A stretch of DNA of 64,000 bases, taken from contig JADJWY010000023.1 of NCBI GenBank assembly GCA_016716085.1, positions 868,001 through 932,000 on the forward strand, given 5' to 3'. Of the stretch, positions 51,990 to 60,452 are shown piece by piece. Made by a program: the position numbers and the translations under genes. Position 1 is the first letter of the stretch. Every line of letters starts with the position of its first letter. The notes beneath the pieces are model-generated. The model worked only from the letters and a program-made list of their open reading frames with translations. It did not search any database and was not told where the DNA came from. Source of the stretch: Hahellaceae bacterium. GTDB taxonomy: Bacteria > Pseudomonadota > Gammaproteobacteria > Pseudomonadales > Oleiphilaceae.

Positions 51990-52814
51990 TCAAAGCGCAT
52001 GACATTTCAAATATGGGTGCAGGGTAAAGAACCTTTCGAACAAAAGATGACAATAAGTTTCCATCTGTTCTTTATGATTGAAACCATATTTACTTCGTAG
52101 CCAACGTTTTCCTTCGGCGAATACGCGGCGTTGATTAATTTCATAGGGATCGCTTGCAATCAACCTGTTCTGATCTTTCAATATTTGCTGTTTTTCATGA
52201 AAGGTGGTTCTATTGGTAATTGCTGTAGCAAATTCATTTGCATATCCTTTAGCGATAAGTTCCATGTCGCAAAAGTAGCCTCGAAAATTTGAACCATCAT
52301 ATAAAAAATTCATGTGGTCACCATTTCCATTGGCAATGACTGACTCCATAAACTCCCTACGAACCATCCAGATCACGTGGTTTATGTGCCAGCAATAAGC
52401 TATCTCCCGCCCATTCATCAAGTCCTGCTCAGGCCAATCAATTGCCACAGGGGAAAGAATTCCGACCTTTGGGTGGGCTTCCATTAATGCCCTCAAAACA
52501 GGCACCATCGGCATAGATATATCCACATCATTACAAACAAGAAGGTAATACTTGTAGTCATAAAAACGTCCCAGTTTCATGAGTTCTGACAGCCCATAAT
52601 TAAAACCACGAGCGTACCGTAACCCATCTTTAATCGCATCGTCCCACCGCGCCCAAAAACTACAATAGTTTGAGATACCCTCTTGCGATGAGCCGCTTTC
52701 TATCCCATATAAATCGGAAAATTCGGAACTTTCGGACAATAACTGCTCACACAATCGATTGGTATGGTCTGGCAGGTTACGATTGAGGACAAGTATGGCG
52801 GTGTCTTTAGTCAT
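51990..52814 (-). CDS. glycosyltransferase, GT2-like
   Basis: 274 residues. The start AILVLNRNLPDHTNRLCEQL is the first strand and helix of a GT-A fold. YYLLVCNDVDISMPMVPVLR supplies the metal motif, in the form NDVD instead of DxD. The HPKVGILSPVAI and NHVIWMVRREFMESVI segments follow the pattern of rhamnosyl-type GT2 enzymes. The C-terminal 70 residues are helical and basic. Its start overlaps the stop of the aldolase-like gene (ATGA at 52811), so it is the last gene of the reverse operon. Donor and acceptor sugar unknown. Confidence 0.7.
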   Translation of the reverse strand: MTKDTAILVLNRNLPDHTNRLCEQLLSESSEFSDLYGIESGSSQEGISNYCSFWARWDDAIKDGLRYARGFNYGLSELMKLGRFYDYKYYLLVCNDVDISMPMVPVLRALMEAHPKVGILSPVAIDWPEQDLMNGREIAYCWHINHVIWMVRREFMESVIANGNGDHMNFLYDGSNFRGYFCDMELIAKGYANEFATAITNRTTFHEKQQILKDQNRLIASDPYEINQRRVFAEGKRWLRSKYGFNHKEQMETYCHLLFERFFTLHPYLKCHAL

Positions 52815-53986
52815 GGCGTCACCAATCTGAAATTTGAAATGTAGCGCGTAATGGCATTGCTTACTGCATTGCGTAAAAATTCCTCTAGCTCATTACCTCG
52901 CTTACTGTAACCACATTGAATCCGCGCTAAAAGTTCCTGATAAGCGTCAGTACTGAAGACGTAATGGCCTGCAATCAATGCCTTTTCCCGATCAGAGGCG
53001 CGAGTGTTGGGTAACATCCATTTCTCCCATTTTCGAGATCCCAAAGCCAGCTCAAGAAACGCATCTCTCTCCTTAAGTAATCCATGCGCTTCCGTGAAAT
53101 AGACCAGGGCCTTGGATTCTACAACGCCAAACTCAGGCGCAACGTTCGCAGAATCTATCCGCAATTCAGGATGTCGAGATAATATATCGCTACTTAAATA
53201 ATCCGTATTGTGTTGCTTGATTAAAAACCCGTATTGATGGGCTATATCAACGATTCTTGGCAGACCTATGGACGTTGGCAACTGGTTCGGCACCCGAAAA
53301 GGACTGCCTAACGAACCGATGTTGCGCATCTCCATCACCTTGGTGCCAGTTTGAACCACCACAAATAGAGGCGCCTCCCGACCGTGTTCTACCGCGTAAG
53401 TTTTGATTCTTTTAAGCCAGCGCTCCAAACCCTGTGGGGATTCGGCTAGGGTACCCTGCTCTTCAGTGCCGACCTCGAAAGCTAGGTTTTTACGCAACTT
53501 CTCAGCTACTGAATGACAATGCTCAAATAATTCAAATAAAAATGAAAAGGCGATCTCCTCTTCCTGCGCACCATCGGGAGAAACGCTAGGATCCAAATGC
53601 AACATGTCGAAGCCCGCTTCAATGTCCTCTTCAAAGGATCGCTTGGCACTCGCCATAGCGTCTTCAGGGCACAAACTGTCGGCCATCTCCCGATTATTTT
53701 GCCACGGACCGCCGTGATCACGGCAAAGCAGAATTCGATTATTTTTGTCGCGCTTACGTACAAAATCTGCGAAACGCCGAGCATTCCATTTTTCGACATA
53801 ACCTGAGCCAAGAGAATCCATGTCGACCTGTCGTCGGCTTGGAATCAACATTAGGTCGATACCAAAATGATTTGCCAGTTCGATTGTTGCTTCAACAGCA
53901 GTTTTACTGACGACACCTACTGCCAATTGCGTACTTGGCCAACGTTTGGCCTGTCGGAGGATCCGTTGCTTTGTAGATAGGGTCAT
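52811..53986 (-). CDS. tagatose-bisphosphate aldolase (GatZ/KbaZ)-like protein
   Basis: 391 residues with a TIM-barrel pattern like the non-catalytic subunit family of class II tagatose-bisphosphate aldolase: AVGVVSKTAVEATIELANHF (first strands), MLIPSRRQVDMDSLGSGYV, RILLCRDHGGPW (compare the family's GGDHLGPN), and FDMLHLDPSVSPDGAQEE. FEVGTEEQG and KQHNTDYLS follow. The DHGGP and HLD residues suggest an active metal-independent or metal aldolase of its own. No catalytic partner (GatY) is present. In a glycan island it may make or cleave a keto-sugar or ulosonic acid. This is inference from position. 156 bases separate it from the FkbM gene upstream. Confidence 0.65.
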   Translation of the reverse strand: MTLSTKQRILRQAKRWPSTQLAVGVVSKTAVEATIELANHFGIDLMLIPSRRQVDMDSLGSGYVEKWNARRFADFVRKRDKNNRILLCRDHGGPWQNNREMADSLCPEDAMASAKRSFEEDIEAGFDMLHLDPSVSPDGAQEEEIAFSFLFELFEHCHSVAEKLRKNLAFEVGTEEQGTLAESPQGLERWLKRIKTYAVEHGREAPLFVVVQTGTKVMEMRNIGSLGSPFRVPNQLPTSIGLPRIVDIAHQYGFLIKQHNTDYLSSDILSRHPELRIDSANVAPEFGVVESKALVYFTEAHGLLKERDAFLELALGSRKWEKWMLPNTRASDREKALIAGHYVFSTDAYQELLARIQCGYSKRGNELEEFLRNAVSNAITRYISNFRLVTP

Positions 53987-54142
53987 ATTCTTGTTCTTTT
54001 CCCTTGTTTTTTGGTCAAGGTTTTAGTCAATTTGTCACCGAATTAATCAACTTTCTTATTCAGGGAGCATGAAAGCAATCCGCTGAGTTGTGCTTGGATA
54101 AGGGATGTAAAATGTTTAAGTCGCTGTAAATAAAATTACACC

Positions 54143-55342
54143 CTAATCAAGCAAAGCTTTCACCGAAGCGATTGATTTTTCAAATGCTGAAACTTTCCTT
54201 TCACGTTGCTCAGGAGTAGCAAATTCAACGGTCTCGTGAAGCTTGCTCTTTTCATTGACAAACAAGACATCTGCTTGCGCGAGACTATCGTCAAGTAATT
54301 TATAGTGAAGCGTAATGATATCGTGAATTATAAAACCGCGTTCTTTCATGTATTCCACCACCTCGTGAAATAGCGGCCCCGATTTGAAAAATGGAAAGAA
54401 AGAGGTTTCAAGAATAATGACTTCACATTGATCAAGCAGGTTGCCACATCCGTTCAAGACAGCTAATTCGTGACCCTGTGTATCGACTTTCAAGAGAAAA
54501 GGCGGGGCGCAGCCTTGCGTGGCAATCATGTCAGATAACCGGCAACAGGCTACAAATCGCTCATTGCCATCGACCAGCTCTCCTTCTGTTTCTTTTAAAA
54601 GCGACGAACTGGTCCAATCGTCATGCACATTCATCATGACTTCGCCATTTTCGTCTGAGACTGCCGAATAGATTGCACGGCAATCCAGATCCCGATTAGC
54701 ATTCATAAAATGCTTCAAAAATGGCTCAAACTCCGCTTTAAGGGGTTCAAACATCAGAAATGTCGCAGCAGGAAACACTTTTGCAGCGGCAGCAGTCCAA
54801 TGCCCAAGCGCTGCACCGACATCCAGGATAGTCCGCGGCTCAAAACCAGCCACCTTGAGTTGAGACAATGCCCCTTCAAGCGACATTCGTGGGTATGCCG
54901 GATTTTGTCGGCCGACAGGTCCCGTTTTAGGAACACTTTTATTCATCGCGAGCGCTTCAAAAAAAACGAAATCCACCTTTAACTCTGTCAGCCGCCGCAC
55001 CAGCGCTTCAACTCCAACAGCATCACGATTAACAGCCAATATCAGTGGCTTTGACGTCAGAATGAGCTTACTATCTTTGCTATCGGGCGACCTCAAGGGA
55101 TTGTCGATGGTAAGACCACCGAATTTACCTGTTGCCATGCTGTCATAAATCGAAGATACCCTTACCGCAGTACCGGCTAGCAGCGAAAACAAATAGCGGC
55201 CGTTCAGTCCGACGCCCCATATCGCGACAGAAGTCCATCCCTTATCTTCCAAAAAGTCACATACAGCCTTTTTGTGGTCGTCGAAAGCCCTAAGGTCACC
55301 AAGGTTGGCTGTTAGACTAACTTTCGAATCTTGAGTGGTCAT
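54143..55342 (-). CDS. FkbM-family methyltransferase with N-terminal Rossmann module
   Basis: 399 residues. Residues about 30-130 are the Rossmann-like module: TSVAIWGVGLNGRYLFSLL, then VSSIYDSMATGKFGG and LILAVNRDAVGVEALVRRL. Residues about 165-350 are an FkbM methyltransferase: ILDVGAALGHWTAAAAKVFP (AdoMet loop), FLMFEPLKAEFEPFLKHF, PFLLKVDTQGHELAVLNGC, and CEVIILETSFFP. FkbM enzymes O-methylate sugars or sugar acids. The gene lies 18 bases after the DUF115 gene in the reverse operon. The N-terminal module closely resembles that of the DUF115 protein next to it. Confidence 0.85.
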   Translation of the reverse strand: MTTQDSKVSLTANLGDLRAFDDHKKAVCDFLEDKGWTSVAIWGVGLNGRYLFSLLAGTAVRVSSIYDSMATGKFGGLTIDNPLRSPDSKDSKLILTSKPLILAVNRDAVGVEALVRRLTELKVDFVFFEALAMNKSVPKTGPVGRQNPAYPRMSLEGALSQLKVAGFEPRTILDVGAALGHWTAAAAKVFPAATFLMFEPLKAEFEPFLKHFMNANRDLDCRAIYSAVSDENGEVMMNVHDDWTSSSLLKETEGELVDGNERFVACCRLSDMIATQGCAPPFLLKVDTQGHELAVLNGCGNLLDQCEVIILETSFFPFFKSGPLFHEVVEYMKERGFIIHDIITLHYKLLDDSLAQADVLFVNEKSKLHETVEFATPEQRERKVSAFEKSIASVKALLD

Positions 55343-55360
55343 AGAAGCGGTCTGCCAATA

Positions 55361-56509
55361 CTAAATGAGTGCGTCTTGCAGTGGAATTTTGTCAAAAACC
55401 TTCAGGTTTCCGTCAACGGTGGCGTCTACAATACGTCTACCCGAATGTTCAAAAATGTGCCGTGCAAACGCAAAATAACTTTCCATCATTTTAAAATTTG
55501 GGGTCTGCCAAAACTGGCCTTTTGAAAAATAGTCCGGGTCAAAGTGCATAGGCCGAGATTCCTCTATCCGCTGCCATTGATCGCCCTTCCCCTCAAAGCC
55601 AGCGTAATTGTGGTCCATGCCGACCAAAATCACTTTGCGAAATCCCATGTAAAAGGCGAGTTGCATGGCTACATAGGACACCGTAAAGCCGCAACAAATT
55701 TCTTTCATCGGATCAAGACTAAAAAGGTTTTGCTTATGAGGCCCGACATAATAAATGTGATCATAAACCGGCGGGACGATATCCAGACATTCATGGGCAA
55801 GAAAAATGGGCAAGGTGTCAAGTTGCTTAAATTCTGTCGCACACTGTCCGACCACATCTTTGATGTAACTACATAAGTATGTGGGCCGAAAGGTTGAAAT
55901 CCCAAAAAGCTTAAATACTTTGTTCAAACCAAAGGTTGGCACTTGACTGATCTGAGTAAAGTCCATTTTCAGCAGACTGGGGCCATTCCCCAAAATAATG
56001 CAGGTCTCACCATCATGACGATCCCGAAACTTTATCAGACGAGTATCTCTAAACTGTCGTAATGCTTTATTGTTCAAGCTATGAGCCAAGGGCCCTTCCC
56101 CTGACACAACTGGCAAACCATTTCCTGCAATTTCTGAACGATACGCGTCCGCGCCAACATCGGAACCAAAGCAGATTACCCTGCTTTCATGGCGCTTGAG
56201 ATATGCCAGAATTTCATTAAAACCCGGTGAGTCAGGCGCAACGGCCAACAATACTGTAAAATTGAAAGACGTTGGCGGACGTTTGATAACGATGCCATGA
56301 AAATGTCCCGAAGCTTTTGAATCGTAAACCTCGCAGACCTTTACACCTATTCCTGTAAGGATGGCGAACAGCAGTTGCCCGGTCTCGCCAGTGCCCCAGA
56401 GAGCGACTTCAGTCAGGGCTAGCGACTGCATCATGGCTTTGACACAGTCACTCACCTCACGGTATCTCAAAGGCAGCCCGCGTAAGTCTTTATCCAAGAA
56501 GTGAATCAA
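55361..56509 (-). CDS. DUF115 (Maf/MptE-like) protein with N-terminal Rossmann module
   Basis: 382 residues. The first 125 are the Rossmann-like module (TEVALWGTGETGQLLFAIL, VCEVYDSKASGHFHG). The DUF115 domain follows from about 165: ETCIILGNGPSLLKMDF, FRPTYLCSYIKDVVG, GFTVSYVAMQLAFYMGFRKV and LVGMDHNY. DUF115 is the core of the Maf motility accessory factors that transfer nonulosonic acids to flagellin in Campylobacter, Aeromonas and Magnetospirillum; archaeal MptE is a pterin enzyme of the same fold. Its TTG start follows directly on the stop of the glycosyltransferase gene, so they are coupled. Strong candidate for a flagellin glycosyltransferase. Confidence 0.82.
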   Translation of the reverse strand: MIHFLDKDLRGLPLRYREVSDCVKAMMQSLALTEVALWGTGETGQLLFAILTGIGVKVCEVYDSKASGHFHGIVIKRPPTSFNFTVLLAVAPDSPGFNEILAYLKRHESRVICFGSDVGADAYRSEIAGNGLPVVSGEGPLAHSLNNKALRQFRDTRLIKFRDRHDGETCIILGNGPSLLKMDFTQISQVPTFGLNKVFKLFGISTFRPTYLCSYIKDVVGQCATEFKQLDTLPIFLAHECLDIVPPVYDHIYYVGPHKQNLFSLDPMKEICCGFTVSYVAMQLAFYMGFRKVILVGMDHNYAGFEGKGDQWQRIEESRPMHFDPDYFSKGQFWQTPNFKMMESYFAFARHIFEHSGRRIVDATVDGNLKVFDKIPLQDALI

Positions 56510-57622
56510 CTAGATCACCAGCACTTTTTCAATCGGAACCTCGTACTCCGCGGTTAGCATGGAAATGATATCCCGCTCTCGATGCAGCGGTGTCACCAGA
56601 ATATAATCGTATTCGTGACGATGCATTTTAGATAACGAAATAATCTGCTTCCCGTAAAATTCTTCGCCATCCCTGCGGTCGTCCATGTCGACGATACATG
56701 CCACATGCTCAGCCAAACGGGGCAAAACTTTAACCGCAACGGTACCTGCGCCATACACCATTACTTTCGTATCCTTATGAAACCTCTTTATTTCACTGGA
56801 TAATTTCTTGATCGACCAAAGATCGCGCACTCGGAGCAAATATCCAAGAATCTTGTTGTCTATTTTTTTTGCTTTTGGTTTAACCGAATAGCGGTAACCG
56901 ATACCATTTGCTTTATTGAACTCGTTAAGAGCAGGAAAAAGAACAGTCCTGTGAAATCTAGAGTGATCATAACGGGTATTACCCAGAACGGCATTATTAT
57001 GCTTTCGATAATACCCAAGACTGTAGGGGATGGAATAGACCAACCCCTTTGTGTAACTGGTGCGAGTTAGATAGGCGTCAGCACTGATTCGAAAATTGGC
57101 AGGTACTGGAAGGAGCTGCTCCAAGACAGTTCGTTTAAAAGCCAATCCTGAAGTACCCACAAAAAAGGCTAATTCATCTGTTCTGCGTGTAAGACTGAAG
57201 CAGTCGCCTGAGAGCATCGCTTCTTTGAAAGGATACACTTTGCCCCCATCCCAAACATCGACATTATGTTGCAGAAGTGCATAGTTGCCCTGAAGAAAAT
57301 GATGCCACTTCACAATTTCTTCAAGCTTGCCAGGCTTCCACCAATCATCGCTGTCCAGAAAACAAATAATCTCTCCTTTGCTAGCCGCAAAACCCGCATT
57401 GAATGCGCTGCCCTGCCCGCCATTTTCTTTGTAGATTTTGACTAATCCGGGAACAACAAGTTGCTCTATGACTGCCTTGGAATGATCCGTTGAACCATCA
57501 TCAACGATGATCAATTCAAAATTCTGGTAGGTCTGTTTGAGAACGCTTTCAACAGCTTCCTCAATGTAATCCGCATAATTGTAGTTATTGATCAGGACGG
57601 AAATTAGAGGTTTCTCACTCAT
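56510..57622 (-). CDS. family 2 glycosyltransferase with C-terminal Rossmann module
   Basis: 370 residues. The GT2 domain occupies about 1-230: ISVLINNYNYADYIEEAVES, LIIVDDGSTDHSK, GGQGSAFNAGFAASKGEI and the metal motif FLDSDDWW. The last 95 residues are the Rossmann-like module: TKVMVYGAGTVAVKVLPRL, VACIVDMDDRRDGEEFYG and YILVTPLHRERDI. It begins the run glycosyltransferase, DUF115, FkbM methyltransferase on the minus strand and starts 50 bases after the disrupted GSCFA gene. Probably a cytoplasmic transferase extending a glycan on a protein or lipid. Confidence 0.85.
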   Translation of the reverse strand: MSEKPLISVLINNYNYADYIEEAVESVLKQTYQNFELIIVDDGSTDHSKAVIEQLVVPGLVKIYKENGGQGSAFNAGFAASKGEIICFLDSDDWWKPGKLEEIVKWHHFLQGNYALLQHNVDVWDGGKVYPFKEAMLSGDCFSLTRRTDELAFFVGTSGLAFKRTVLEQLLPVPANFRISADAYLTRTSYTKGLVYSIPYSLGYYRKHNNAVLGNTRYDHSRFHRTVLFPALNEFNKANGIGYRYSVKPKAKKIDNKILGYLLRVRDLWSIKKLSSEIKRFHKDTKVMVYGAGTVAVKVLPRLAEHVACIVDMDDRRDGEEFYGKQIISLSKMHRHEYDYILVTPLHRERDIISMLTAEYEVPIEKVLVI

Positions 57623-58387
57623 AAGCCTTCACATTAGTTATGAAAATAAATCATTATTATTGTTCTTCAACATTATTCATCGGCTGTAAGCAGGATTGCT
57701 GTATATTTTTTTTCCTTGTCGTTCTGTACGAGTCGCATGTAATCATCTTTCTCAAGAAACACTACAGTGACCGTCTGGTCTCTCAATTTGGCCAAGTCGA
57801 CAACGGACAGACCATACACCTTTTCAATGCTATTAGTGTCCTGTATCGTTAGGCCCCTGAACTGAGGCAATGCCATGATTTCGGTATTGTAGATAAGTTC
57901 CTGTGTCAGATACCCGGTACCATAGATGTAGAGCCCCTCAGCCGACTCCTTCTGCGCGTTGACCCACTGATTGGCCCTCACCAATGGGAATCCCTCAACC
58001 AGAGCGGGATTCTCAGAGGACTTGGTTGGCGCTGTCAGCCAGGGCGTAGCCAAATCGGTGCGTTCGACACTGCTGTCACAGTACATTCTGACAAAATTCT
58101 CCAAAATATATCTCAGCGCATAGCGATGCAGGTGTCTGCCGTCCTTTAACATGAAATCATCCTTGCATTCCGCGCCAGTGACCATTTCATAAGAAGGAAA
58201 ATAGTGAACGTCCGATTTCGTCTCGATAAATTCTGATACTGCCGAGTAGACCCTTGCCTTACTTTCGGTATTGGCGATACGAACGTCATAGGGCATGAAG
58301 GTCTGATTGAGCGGAATCGGTGATACCGTAATAATCAACTCTGCTTTCAAATGGGCTTTAATCAGAGAATAAATCTCCTGAAGATCA

Positions 58388-58404
58388 GGGGCTGTTGCCG
58401 TTTC
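58388..58404 (+). repeat. left terminal inverted repeat of the IS
   Basis: 17 bases, identical to the reverse complement of 59223-59239. Bases outside diverge at once, which fixes the end of the element. Confidence 0.9.
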
Positions 58405-58426
58405 GATGTAAGCTTTTGATTTAAGG

Positions 58427-58478
58427 TAGCAAACCCGTATCATTGTGATTCTCACAACACAACAACAAGGGTTTGCTA
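58427..58478 (+). promoter_or_regulatory. long-range hairpin masking the transposase start
   Basis: TAGCAAACCC (58427-58436) is exactly complementary to GGGTTTGCTA (58469-58478), with 32 bases between. The 3' arm contains the GGG of the Shine-Dalgarno region and reaches the A of the ATG. Transcripts entering from outside would fold and hide the start, while transcripts begun inside the loop would not. Confidence 0.55.
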
Positions 58479-59224
58479 TGCCGCGGCTATTGCTCAGTGC
58501 TGAGCTATGGCCGAAGCTACTGGGAATCTTGCTCCAACTGGGCGTATATAACAAGCCGAATCTATACCTCATGGTGGAGGGTATGCTGTATCGGTTACGC
58601 ACGGGTTTGCCTTGGCGGGATCTGCCGGAGTACTTGGCCATTGGAATGCTGTTTACAAAGTTTAACGCCTGGTCAGCCAGAGGCGTTTGGACGAAGGTGT
58701 TTGATTTTCTCGTTACTGAACCTGACTTGGAATGGGAATTTATCGATGGCAGCTATATCAAAGCTCACCAGCATAGTGCCGGTGCTGCAGGGTCCGGCGA
58801 TCAGGCCATAGGGCCGAGTCGAGCTGGGAAAACAAGCAAAATCCACATGGTAGTAGATGCCTTTGGGCTCCCCATTAAATTCGAAGTTACAGGGGGACAG
58901 ATACATGATTCAACGGCTGCTGACGCGATTATTGAAGAAATTCCGGCGGCTGATTTCGTGATTGCAGACAAAGGTTATGATAAAGAATCACTGAGAGAGA
59001 TCATTCGATCGAAAGGTTCAATTCCGATGATTCCGCGGAAAAGCAATTCAAAAACGGGTAACGATGACATTGACTGGAATCTTTATGGGAACAGGCACTT
59101 AATCGAGAATGTTTTTGCGCGTCTGAAGCACTATCGGGCACTTGCGACAAGATACGATAAACTGAAGCGAAACTTTGAGTCGAATGTGGCTATGGCATGT
59201 GCTCTGCTATGGTTGCCCATGTGA
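58478..59224 (+). CDS. IS5-family transposase
   Basis: 248 residues from the ATG at 58478 (AAGGG upstream); a GTG at 58445 is possible but weaker. The N-terminal DUF4096-like domain has LYRLRTGLPWRDLPEYLA and the DDE catalytic residues appear in EFIDGSYIKAHQH, DFVIADKGYD and NRHLIENVFARLKHYR. This is the single-frame type related to IS427/IS1031 members. The last codons run into the right inverted repeat. It appears fully intact. Confidence 0.93.
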   Translation: MPRLLLSAELWPKLLGILLQLGVYNKPNLYLMVEGMLYRLRTGLPWRDLPEYLAIGMLFTKFNAWSARGVWTKVFDFLVTEPDLEWEFIDGSYIKAHQHSAGAAGSGDQAIGPSRAGKTSKIHMVVDAFGLPIKFEVTGGQIHDSTAADAIIEEIPAADFVIADKGYDKESLREIIRSKGSIPMIPRKSNSKTGNDDIDWNLYGNRHLIENVFARLKHYRALATRYDKLKRNFESNVAMACALLWLPM

Positions 59225-59239
59225 AACGGCAACAGCCCC
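59223..59239 (-). repeat. right terminal inverted repeat of the IS
   Basis: 17 bases, exact inverse of the left end, overlapping the transposase stop codon. Confidence 0.9.
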
Positions 59240-59940
59240 CAGTGATCATCTCAGTGACCGTCAACCGCCGGAACTGTGGTTTCAGATCATTGAAGACCTC
59301 CCCGGGAGGCATCGCTTTGTAGCTGATCCCGCCCACTTCATCAAACCATGCCTCAATTAGCCCCAGAGTAATTACAATGATATCTGCCTGCTGAAGGCGG
59401 GAGGTAGCCTCTTCGTCGATTTTCCTCGCCCACTCCAGACACTCGGATTCGGTTTGAAAGGTTGCTGTTTCAAGATGATTTTTAAACGGATGCACAAACC
59501 CAGCTTTGGTGAGCCAAAGAGGGTGTCTATCTTGCTCGTCATCAGCTAAAAGTAACCGCTTGAATTCCTGAAGAATAGACCGGGTGTGATAAAATGGACG
59601 TGCAGGATGCGTAGAACCTCGCAGCCCCATCGAAGGCATGTAAGCCACCAGATTAGAAGCAAAGCAGCTACCGATCGTAAAAATATTACTTTGATGGCTG
59701 ATCAAGGGTTTATTAGCGAGGTTCAGGTGCTGATTTCGTTGCGACCATTTGTAAGTCTGGCCTTTGCGTCTTTCCAACAACTCTTTTAGCGTCAAATACA
59801 TGTTTCAGCCTTCACACCCAGGCATGACAAAGACACCTGACATTGTTATTTTTAGTCCGAACCCCACTTTATAATCTTTATTCCCCTGAATAAAGCCTGC
59901 CGACAACGGCTTCAATACCGGGCTGCGAACTCTCTAATTG

Positions 59941-59966
59941 TAGGATACTATTATCAAAATATCCTA
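59941..59966. promoter_or_regulatory. inverted repeat upstream of the YhcH-like gene
   Basis: TAGGATA and TATCCTA, 7 bp perfect, 12-base spacer, ending 30 bases before the ATG at 59996, in the 194-base gap between divergent genes. Position suits an operator or a short leader hairpin. Confidence 0.35.
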
Positions 59967-59995
59967 TCGTAACTTTAACACAGGCTAAATATTCG

Positions 59996-60448
59996 ATGAT
60001 TCTCGACTCCTTCTCTCAGATAGACCGTTATCAAGGATTCCACCACAACATTTATCTCGGATTGCAGCATTTAGCCACCCTTCCCCGGAGTCTGGCCCTG
60101 GGTTCTTATACCCTATCTGACTGCATCAAGGTCTACGTATCGGAATATCAGACCTGCCTAGAAAACAAGTTCGAATTTGAGGCGCACCGCTACGCTATTG
60201 ATATTCAATATCCCCTTATAGGAAGAGAAAGAGTCCAATGGTCGCCTTTAGCTGGAATGGCCGCCTGCTCAGAGTATGACCCTGCCGGTGACCGTACCTG
60301 GTATAGGAACCCTACCCATGTGGGTGAATGCATCATAGGTGATGGCGTGTTCGCGATTTATTTTCCAGAAGACGCCCATAATCCCCAACTCTCGGCTGGA
60401 CCCTCTACCGAGATCATCAAGAAAGTTACTTTGAAAATATCGGTTTAA
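59996..60448 (+). CDS. YhcH/YjgK/YiaL family protein
   Basis: 150 residues with the family pattern: FEAHRYAIDIQYPLIGRERV (His and Asp for metal), a central acidic YDPAGDRTWYRN, and the C-terminal FAIYFPEDAHNPQLSAGPST with a metal His followed by KKVTLKISV. Relatives include the sialic acid anomerase and the EbgC subunit, all of which bind sugars or sugar acids in a cupin-like barrel. Beside cytidylyltransferase and DUF115 genes a role in anomer or linkage handling of an acid sugar is plausible, though inferred. First gene of a forward pair with the DUF115 protein, 4 bases apart. Confidence 0.85.
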   Translation: MILDSFSQIDRYQGFHHNIYLGLQHLATLPRSLALGSYTLSDCIKVYVSEYQTCLENKFEFEAHRYAIDIQYPLIGRERVQWSPLAGMAACSEYDPAGDRTWYRNPTHVGECIIGDGVFAIYFPEDAHNPQLSAGPSTEIIKKVTLKISV

Positions 60449-60452
60449 CTAA

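Larger units (their letters stand above)
58388..59239 (+). mobile_element. 852-bp IS5-family insertion sequence
   Basis: Perfect 17-bp terminal inverted repeats (GGGGCTGTTGCCGTTTC) at 58388-58404 and 59223-59239 enclose one transposase gene. The dinucleotide CA occurs directly outside both ends (58386-58387 and 59240-59241) and is the likely target duplication. The insertion is in a GSCFA gene of opposite direction. Intact ends, transposase and host frame indicate a recent event. Confidence 0.92.
57673..59801 (-). pseudogene. GSCFA-family protein with C-terminal Rossmann module, interrupted by an IS
   Basis: The N-terminal part (59801 to 59242) has FTIGSCFASNLVAYMPSM, which names the family, and ADIIVITLGLIEAW. 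The C-terminal part (58387 to 57673) has ELIITVSPIPLNQTF, SDVHYFPSYEMV, and at its end the Rossmann-like module (GLYIYGTGYLTQELIYNT). Removing the IS and one copy of the 2-bp CA duplication gives a continuous frame of 424 codons reading LTVTEMITDLQEIYSLIK across the junction. GSCFA proteins are SGNH-hydrolase-like enzymes of unknown substrate, perhaps acyl transfer to sugars. The downstream fragment can still be transcribed from within the IS but lacks the first half. Confidence 0.88.

Noticed and set aside
58445..58477. Upstream GTG start for the transposase
   Set aside because: The ATG at 58478 has the ribosome site and begins the conserved domain.
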